DNA of 64,000 nucleotides from Sanderia malayensis (taxonomy: Eukaryota; Cnidaria; Scyphozoa; Semaeostomeae; Pelagiidae): positions 3,348,001-3,412,000 of the forward strand of contig RQOL01000660.1 in assembly GCA_013076295.1 (NCBI GenBank), given 5' to 3'. The notes under the pieces were generated by a model. The model did not search any database and was not told the DNA's origin. It worked only from the letters and a program-made list of their open reading frames with translations. Both the position numbers and the translations under genes were made by a program. Position 1 is the stretch's first letter. Each line of letters begins with the position of its first letter. This document shows, one piece after another, positions 59,101 to 64,000 of this stretch.

Positions 59101-61481
59101 AACAAACAATCCATGTTCCTTATTTAAGTCCGCTGGTGTTGAGAAAAGAACTTGAAAATTTACTAGTAAATGATGGTGACATTGCATTGCAAGATGCTGA
59201 AGTCGTTATGAAAAAACCAATTTTATTTTGGAACATGGTAAGAAGGTTTCTGTTTAGGCAATGGAATTTTGATTTTCATCAAAGGTATTTTCTCCCGGTC
59301 ATTTGTTTGTCGTTGTGATGAAAATAAACTTTTTTATTTTTTAGGTTTGGTATTTCAGGCGTTTGGGCTTAGGAAGTCATCTTCCTAATTTGATTTTGCA
59401 ATCTCTGAAACATATAGAGAAACCAAACGAGGTGAGATATGATTCAATGATTGGTAATCACGTTAACCTGATGATTAATTGATTAATAATCAAATGGTGT
59501 TGAAGATTATATGAGCATTTATCAGATGATCTTGATGATTCGATGATCAGCAATCAGATAATATATCATTGATTGAGTGATTAGCTATATGATCGAATGA
59601 TTAATTGACTATATGATTGAGTAATTCAATGATTATATGATTAAATGATTCCATGATTCGTCATTACAGGAGCAATCCAAATCAGGTAGTCGTGTGATAA
59701 TTTCGACTTCATGGGACAACGAAAGAGCAGATTCAAATAATGTTTCTTTTTACATGCTGTGGAATCTTCCAGGTAATTCGAAATAAGAAAATTACTTCAT
59801 GAGATGTGAAACTGGGGAAATAAGATATTTTGCCAAGTTGTTCACCATCACTGAATGGTTAGATGGTTTTGAACGGTCTGCCATGGCACTTCTACAGAAT
59901 CATCTTTAATTTTTTCTTTCGTTTCTCTCTCTCAAGCGCCTTGGCAAGACTTCATGCCAAGTTGTTAGAGCTGCTATAGTTGATTCATCGTGACATGCAA
60001 ATATACATAAAATTAACTACTTAATTTTGAATATTTTTGTTTGTATAGAAGATCAGCATGATTCATTGGTAGATAAAGGATTTACTCCAAGAGGGTATGC
60101 ATTGTATTGTATGATTTGTTTCAATTAATTTTATTTCAATCATGTATAAATTCACCTTATAATTAAAAAGATCCTGTTGTATATAATTATAATTACACTT
60201 TTAATGAAACCGAAGATTCTGATACTGTAGGCTTTTCAAATTGATGGAAAAATTAGAATAAATTATGATGAATTATGCTAAATCATGATAAATTATGACA
60301 GAGCATTTCAAAAGACAAGATGTTATACAGTATTACCCCGCCACTTAGAAATTGTTTCTTTGCGACCAGAGTATTGTTTAAAAACAACAGTCCATTGTTT
60401 CTATCTATTGTTTTCAGAAAACTTTTGGGCTCTAATTTCTTATAAGTCAGTTTCTCAGTGGCGTGGTAATACTGTAATTCGCGAATGACATTAAGCTAGA
60501 GGTTTAATTTTTTGAATTGTTTTTTTAAGTGTTCTCAAATCGGTTGCCAACCATATTCAAGAGAACGACGTTGTGACACCAATGACAATTTTATTGGATG
60601 AAAGAAATCGCCAGATGACTCTTAATCCCAAAACTCATTGGTGAGGTCTCGTTTAGACTTCTAGTAGAACCTTCATATCTTGAAATAACACTTTGACGAA
60701 AGGAAAAGATGTTTTGCTACATGAACGAGTTGCTTTTATTTTGAAGTTATAAAAGGGTGAAATGTTTATTTGGTTCCACTGGATATATTAATTCTAACTT
60801 CGTTGATCAAGACTCAGTTGTTTTTAAACTTTGATAGATTTATAAAATTGCTTCAGTTCCAAAGTGCATTTATCTGTGCATTTATTTATCTGTTACTGAT
60901 AAATATCTTTCTTTGTTTTAGGAGCTTATATAGAGAGTTGATTTTTCTGTCGTTAACTGCGTGTGGCACAGATAACATTGATCCTGGTAATTTATTATTT
61001 CGATTTCATCTATTGGGGCATGAGTATTAAAATAAATTAGTTTTTTGTTTACATTATAGTCACTTTTATGGATGTTCCAACAACATTATGCACAATATAC
61101 AATATACAATATACAATATACAATATACAATATACAATTCTGTAGATACAGAATCGTGATAAGGCGGGGTCTAGTCTTCAGGGGTAAGCTTAGGGTGAAA
61201 TGGTCTCATGGTAATAAATGTGAAGATAAATATATTGCCGTCGTATTTTAATGCTGTATTTTTTAATCACGTTTTTATTAAGTTGTTTTTTATAATTGTT
61301 TATCGCAGAAGCATTTGATCGAGAATACAAGGCTGCATATAAGTTGCTTCATCGCGATTGGTCTGATAAACTTCAAATTGATGATAAACCACCAACAGGA
61401 AAAGCGTTTTGGTGCAGAAGGGCATTTCAACAACCAACTCTTCAACCTAGATTACCACCGAATTCAACGCTCACAAACTAA
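47121..61481 (+). CDS. DENND4: DENN domain-containing protein 4 (Rab GEF)
   Basis: Exons: 47121-47398, 47866-48055, 48394-48450, 48729-48798, 49157-49326, 49778-49867, 50095-50240, 50883-50949, 51121-51176, 51636-51780, 52258-52351, 52534-52615, 53115-53169, 53297-53354, 53725-53801, 53906-53973, 54136-54209, 54386-54447, 54642-54725, 54878-54924, 55078-55140, 55322-55466, 55684-55724, 56062-56161, 56490-56534, 56652-56714, 56818-56883, 57335-57608, 57708-58194, 58295-58346, 58585-58954, 59086-59237, 59345-59431, 59670-59772, 60049-60094, 60530-60640, 60922-60986, 61309-61481. They give 1470 residues in frame. DENND4 proteins activate Rab10-type GTPases. Order: MABP region ([19 protein letters not shown]), uDENN from about residue 198 ([10 protein letters not shown]), cDENN ([36 protein letters not shown]), dDENN, PPR-like region at about 730-840 ([21 protein letters not shown] type), a CxxC...CPFC pair near 1060-1090, and the conserved C-terminus ([19 protein letters not shown]). 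Which vertebrate paralogue (A, B or C) it matches is not resolved. It is somewhat shorter than vertebrate copies, mainly in the low-complexity middle. Confidence 0.97.
48826..49135. repeat. (TGATTRA)n simple repeat, DENND4 intron
   Basis: Over 300 bp of 7-bp units TGATTGA and TGATTAA in alternating blocks, ending about 20 bp before the acceptor at 49156. Confidence 0.93.
49361..49468. repeat. 17-bp tandem repeat, DENND4 intron
   Basis: About six units of GCTATTTCTAATGCACT beginning soon after the weak donor GTTTGG at 49327. Confidence 0.85.
50284..50525 (+). mobile_element. tRNA-derived SINE, fullest copy
   Basis: Head with box A (TAGCCTAGTAG) and box B (GGTTCAAATCC near 50344), then TCGGAACCACGAAC and a body with GTCGGTAAATGAGTACCCAG and a TGGGGGTAAGGG stretch. 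Fragments of the same family are at 16175-16280 (head) and 14200-14236 (body). No tRNA identity can be assigned to the head. Confidence 0.68.
50560..50830. repeat. Degenerate TGATTAAC/TGATTGAT repeat, DENND4 intron
   Basis: Irregular runs of GATTAACTGATT-type words, the same flavour as 48826-49135 and 59440-59660. It contains a duplicated CATCAAGAGAAA word about 120 bp apart (near 50695 and 50826). Confidence 0.65.
53471..53638. mobile_element. MITE with about 32-bp inverted ends, DENND4 intron
   Basis: Left AACAGAAGTGTTTATGAGTA and right complement AACAGCAGCGTTTATGAGTG, each followed by CGATGTTTC. A second hairpin (AAACCAATTTGAATTGGTGGTTT) is inside. 168 bp, no coding. Confidence 0.72.
55813..55950. 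repeat. Imperfect tandem repeat (ATCAATGACTGCTTCTGA), DENND4 intron
   Basis: Four copies of CAATGACTGCTTCTGA or a close variant at irregular spacing, interrupted by GAACCAGTTCTGAACCACTG. Confidence 0.7.
56228..56360. mobile_element. Small MITE-like inverted repeat, DENND4 intron
   Basis: TTATAATGATAACAACGTAC at the left and the complement of TTATAATGATAAGAATAACG at the right. 133 bp. Followed by two direct copies of CTTATCCG-TGATGTCACATTATAAT (56389-56443). Confidence 0.55.
58969..59008. repeat. (CA)n microsatellite
   Basis: Interrupted CA dinucleotide run in the DENND4 intron after 58954. Confidence 0.9.
59440..59660. repeat. Degenerate TGATTRA repeat, DENND4 intron
   Basis: Irregular ATGATTGAATGATTAATTGA words ending about 10 bp before the acceptor at 59668-59669. 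Confidence 0.7.
61088..61138. repeat. (AATATAC)n microsatellite
   Basis: Seven units of the 7-bp repeat CAATATA in the last DENND4 intron. Confidence 0.85.
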
Positions 61482-62553
61482 TTTAAAAATCGGTAACTAT
61501 TAACCTTTATTTATTTCAGACAATACTCAGACTTAATAGTGAATTGTTTGGTTTGATCATAAATGCAATGTTGTTGGGTTTTTCTTAGTTTTTTTTTCTT
61601 ATAGTTTCGTTATTTTCACGCATTTACTAGTTAAAATAGTCGCAACTTATAATTTATCTCGCCATGCAGATTTTTATTTACAATTTTGATTTGGGTGAAA
61701 GTAATTTGGTTTAGAATATCATTGGTTTTCAACTTATAAATAAGTTTCAAGAGACGGTTGGCGTTTGAAATATGTGAATGTTTTAGCCATGATTTTAAAG
61801 AGCGAAGTATAGAGAGTTTTGAAACATTTATTATTCTTTCCACAACATCGTTATTAGTCGAGTTATTAAATTTTAAACCATTCAAAGTTATATTTCGAGA
61901 TATTTTCTTATGTCAAATGACATTCAACTGAAAACTAATTGTTTAAATAGAAAACTTACTTTAAAGAGTGCTCAGACATTTGCTACTCTAAAATTTAAAC
62001 TTATTCTCTCAGTAGTGATTAAATGTTACTTTAGATTCAACATTTTCATGCAACTTGATTTTAGTTTACATTCAAAAAGCACTTAAATAGTTTTATGTAA
62101 CAAATACTGATAAATAAAAACCTAATCTTATTGAATTTAGTTGTATTGTTATGTTTAAATAGAGTTAGTTTTGTTTTTGATGAAAGTGTTAAGTGAAATA
62201 CCTGAAAGTCTACGAGAATTATTAATTCCTATTTTAAACAGGAATCAATGCAAAAATAAACAGTACAGAGATATTTTTACTTAAATAGTTTCAAGCCAGA
62301 AGATTAAGAACAAAAAAAATTTAGTTTCCAAATACTAGAAAGGGGTTTTTAAAAAGCTACTTACATTACAAATCTACATATATATAAGACCTTGTTGAAG
62401 ATTTCAAATTTCTAATATTCCAATTACAATTAAATCGGCTTATTTTAGAACTTACATTTGAAGGTCAAGTCATAGAAGATGGATTCTACAACTTAAATGT
62501 AGAAAATTTATCACTTCTTAATAGATTACTCATCGATAAGATAAACAATTAAT
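61482..62553. other. Intergenic between convergent DENND4 and ARL14EP-like genes
   Basis: About 1.07 kb of AT-rich DNA shared by two 3'UTRs. An 84-codon minus-strand frame (61885-61631) has a plausible composition but no recognisable motif or splice partners, so I do not call it. Confidence 0.5.
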
Positions 62554-63972
62554 CTATTTTGTGAAAGTTCTTTCATAATAAATATCAACATGATCATAAC
62601 TCCATCTTCTATGGCATCTACATGTTGAACCACATTTTTCTGAGTTACAATTTGGGCATGGATAATGGCACCCAGGACAATCTGGTTCATGACAATCACA
62701 AACGTCTCTTCCATCGGCCTCCAAACACCCAATAGCGTCATGCAATGCTTTTCTTTTCTGTTTAGGCTTAACAGCTGGTTTACTAGAGAAAACAAAATAA
62801 TGCATAATGTATTTTAGAGGCAAAGTAGAAAATCACTCAAGAGCAAAAGCAAGGATAAGTGAATTTACCCTTAGTATTTGATAATTTCAAGACATACGTC
62901 ATATACAATAACAATCAATAATTATTTATAATTGTTTAAGTAGTTTTGTAATAAAAAATTCATATATCATATATCTTTCATATATCAAAAGTTTGCAGGT
63001 ATGAGTTTGTGGTTTATGAGACCATGAGCAAATCGTACATAGCATGAAACAGCTCAAGGGGCATTTGCTTAGATTGTTATTACCAGGACGAGTAAATGAA
63101 GGGTTTTCTATCAAGACAATTTTATAATCTAATTTTAATGAATTTATGGATCAGTTGATAAGATACCGTAAATGAGTTTTATTGTGCTGCCGTTCCACTA
63201 ATCTACTGAGTTTCCGTTTTTCCCTGTTGCTATTATCAGGATTAAAGCCTGCTGTCCAAGTCAACCTTCCAGGATTCACAAATGCCAGATGTTGGAGCTC
63301 TTTATGGATTCTCTTGTACTTGTACTATGGTGAAGAAAATAATTCAACATAATGCAAAGGGATGAAGAAAATAACTACCTCTACAGTATTCAGAACTAAA
63401 TAGCAGATCAATTTTAGTGACAATTGGAGTTAGAGAAAAACAAATAAAGACTTCACTGTACTACCCTCCATCACTATGATACACTGTGCTACTAACATCG
63501 TGATGAAAGTATCTGAACACTTTAGAGTTTGATTGCAAAAGTATTGTTTAAATTGTTTACAAATTTCAAAGGTAATTTTCATACCAAGTACTGATCTGAG
63601 AACTGGTGAAATGTTATCATATGTTATTCTTGTTTTTAACTGCTTGTTTTTTGACTGCTTCATAATTAACAAAAACAATGAAAAAGAAAAATGCAGAGTT
63701 TGCAAAATTTTATTGCTTTTTACTTATTTTGGAAAGTTTTAGCCTAAGATTAAAAATAATTATCGCTAACCTAAACTAAAAACATATTGTCTAAATCTTG
63801 TCTAAGAGGACGGACAAAATCTTGTGAAAAAATATCTAATTTTGCACGAAATAAATAGGAGGCCTAGGTCAGGTACCTTGTCCAGTGAGTCATACGAAGA
63901 TGAACTAAGCCCGCTACTTTCATCATCATTTTCATTCTTCACTAAATTATTATCTATCGATGAATTTTCCAT
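62554..63972 (-). CDS. ARL14 effector protein-like (ARF7EP domain)
   Basis: Exons 63972-63877, 63324-63167 and 62782-62554 join in frame into 160 residues. The start gives an acidic Ser/Asn-rich leader (MENSSIDNNLVKNENDDESS). Exon 2 encodes KELQHLAFVNPGRLTW and NSNREKRKL, matching the conserved block of ARL14EP. Exon 3 encodes the cysteine-rich ARF7EP core: VCDCHEPDCPGCHYPCPNC, then KCGSTCRCHRRWSYDHVDI. Vertebrate ARL14EP links ARL14 to myosin 1E on MHC class II vesicles; the shorter paralogue ARL14EPL (about 150 residues) is closer in length. Without phylogeny the paralogue cannot be named. Confidence 0.9.
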
Positions 63973-64000
63973 GTTTATTGAAAATCAGCTTTTTCGAAAC

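Noticed and set aside
61631..61885. 84-codon minus-strand frame between DENND4 and the ARL14EP-like gene
   Set aside because: Composition is protein-like, but there is no recognisable motif and no splice partner; more likely 3'UTR sequence.
62526..62795. Alternative 89-codon frame over the ARL14EP-like exon
   Set aside because: It is a shifted reading of 62782-62554. The frame with the CDC...CPGC...CPNC cysteines joins in phase to upstream exons and is the real one.

Overview
This window is AT-rich nuclear DNA from an animal. Every protein gene is split by GT-AG introns, and the conserved genes are metazoan: VPS45, CENPX, IQCH, TRMT13, a LITAF-domain gene, TBCA, DENND4 and an ARL14EP-like gene. 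Telomere-type CCCTAA repeats and a eukaryotic tRNA-Arg with internal promoter boxes agree with this. I infer an invertebrate, perhaps a cnidarian or another non-bilaterian, from divergence and repeat style. The species cannot be fixed from the sequence alone.

Layout. 1-4573 (-): VPS45, with its 3' end cut by the window edge. 5049-5318 (+): single-exon CENPX, head-to-head with VPS45. 5419-19441 (-): IQCH, 36 exons and 1204 codons of protein, with a tRNA-Arg(CCT), MITEs, SINE pieces and a telomere-like satellite in its introns. 19549-26579 (+): TRMT13, sharing a 107-bp promoter gap with IQCH. 28047-29815 (+): a LITAF-domain gene. 30513-31901 and 32792-33856 (-): a tandem pair of unrecognised cysteine-rich type I membrane proteins that share gene structure and end in PDZ-ligand-like tails. 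34674-35768 (-): TBCA. 47121-61481 (+): DENND4, 38 exons and 1470 residues. 62554-63972 (-): an ARL14EP/ARL14EPL-like gene.

Between TBCA and DENND4 lies about 11 kb of mobile DNA. It holds an hAT element with a perfect 8-bp target duplication whose near edge is about 70 bp upstream of the TBCA start codon, a nearly perfect 3.4-kb inverted duplication of a transposon relic, and a 4-kb foldback-like element. The arms of the foldback-like element are mostly 9-bp tandem repeats in opposite orientation, and its centre holds a mariner-like remnant and a nested MITE.

The genes do not form an operon or pathway. VPS45 and DENND4 both act in membrane traffic, and LITAF and ARL14EP-like proteins also touch endomembranes, but the clustering is probably incidental. 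Exon models were built by hand: I checked that splice phases are continuous and that each complete gene gives one open frame.
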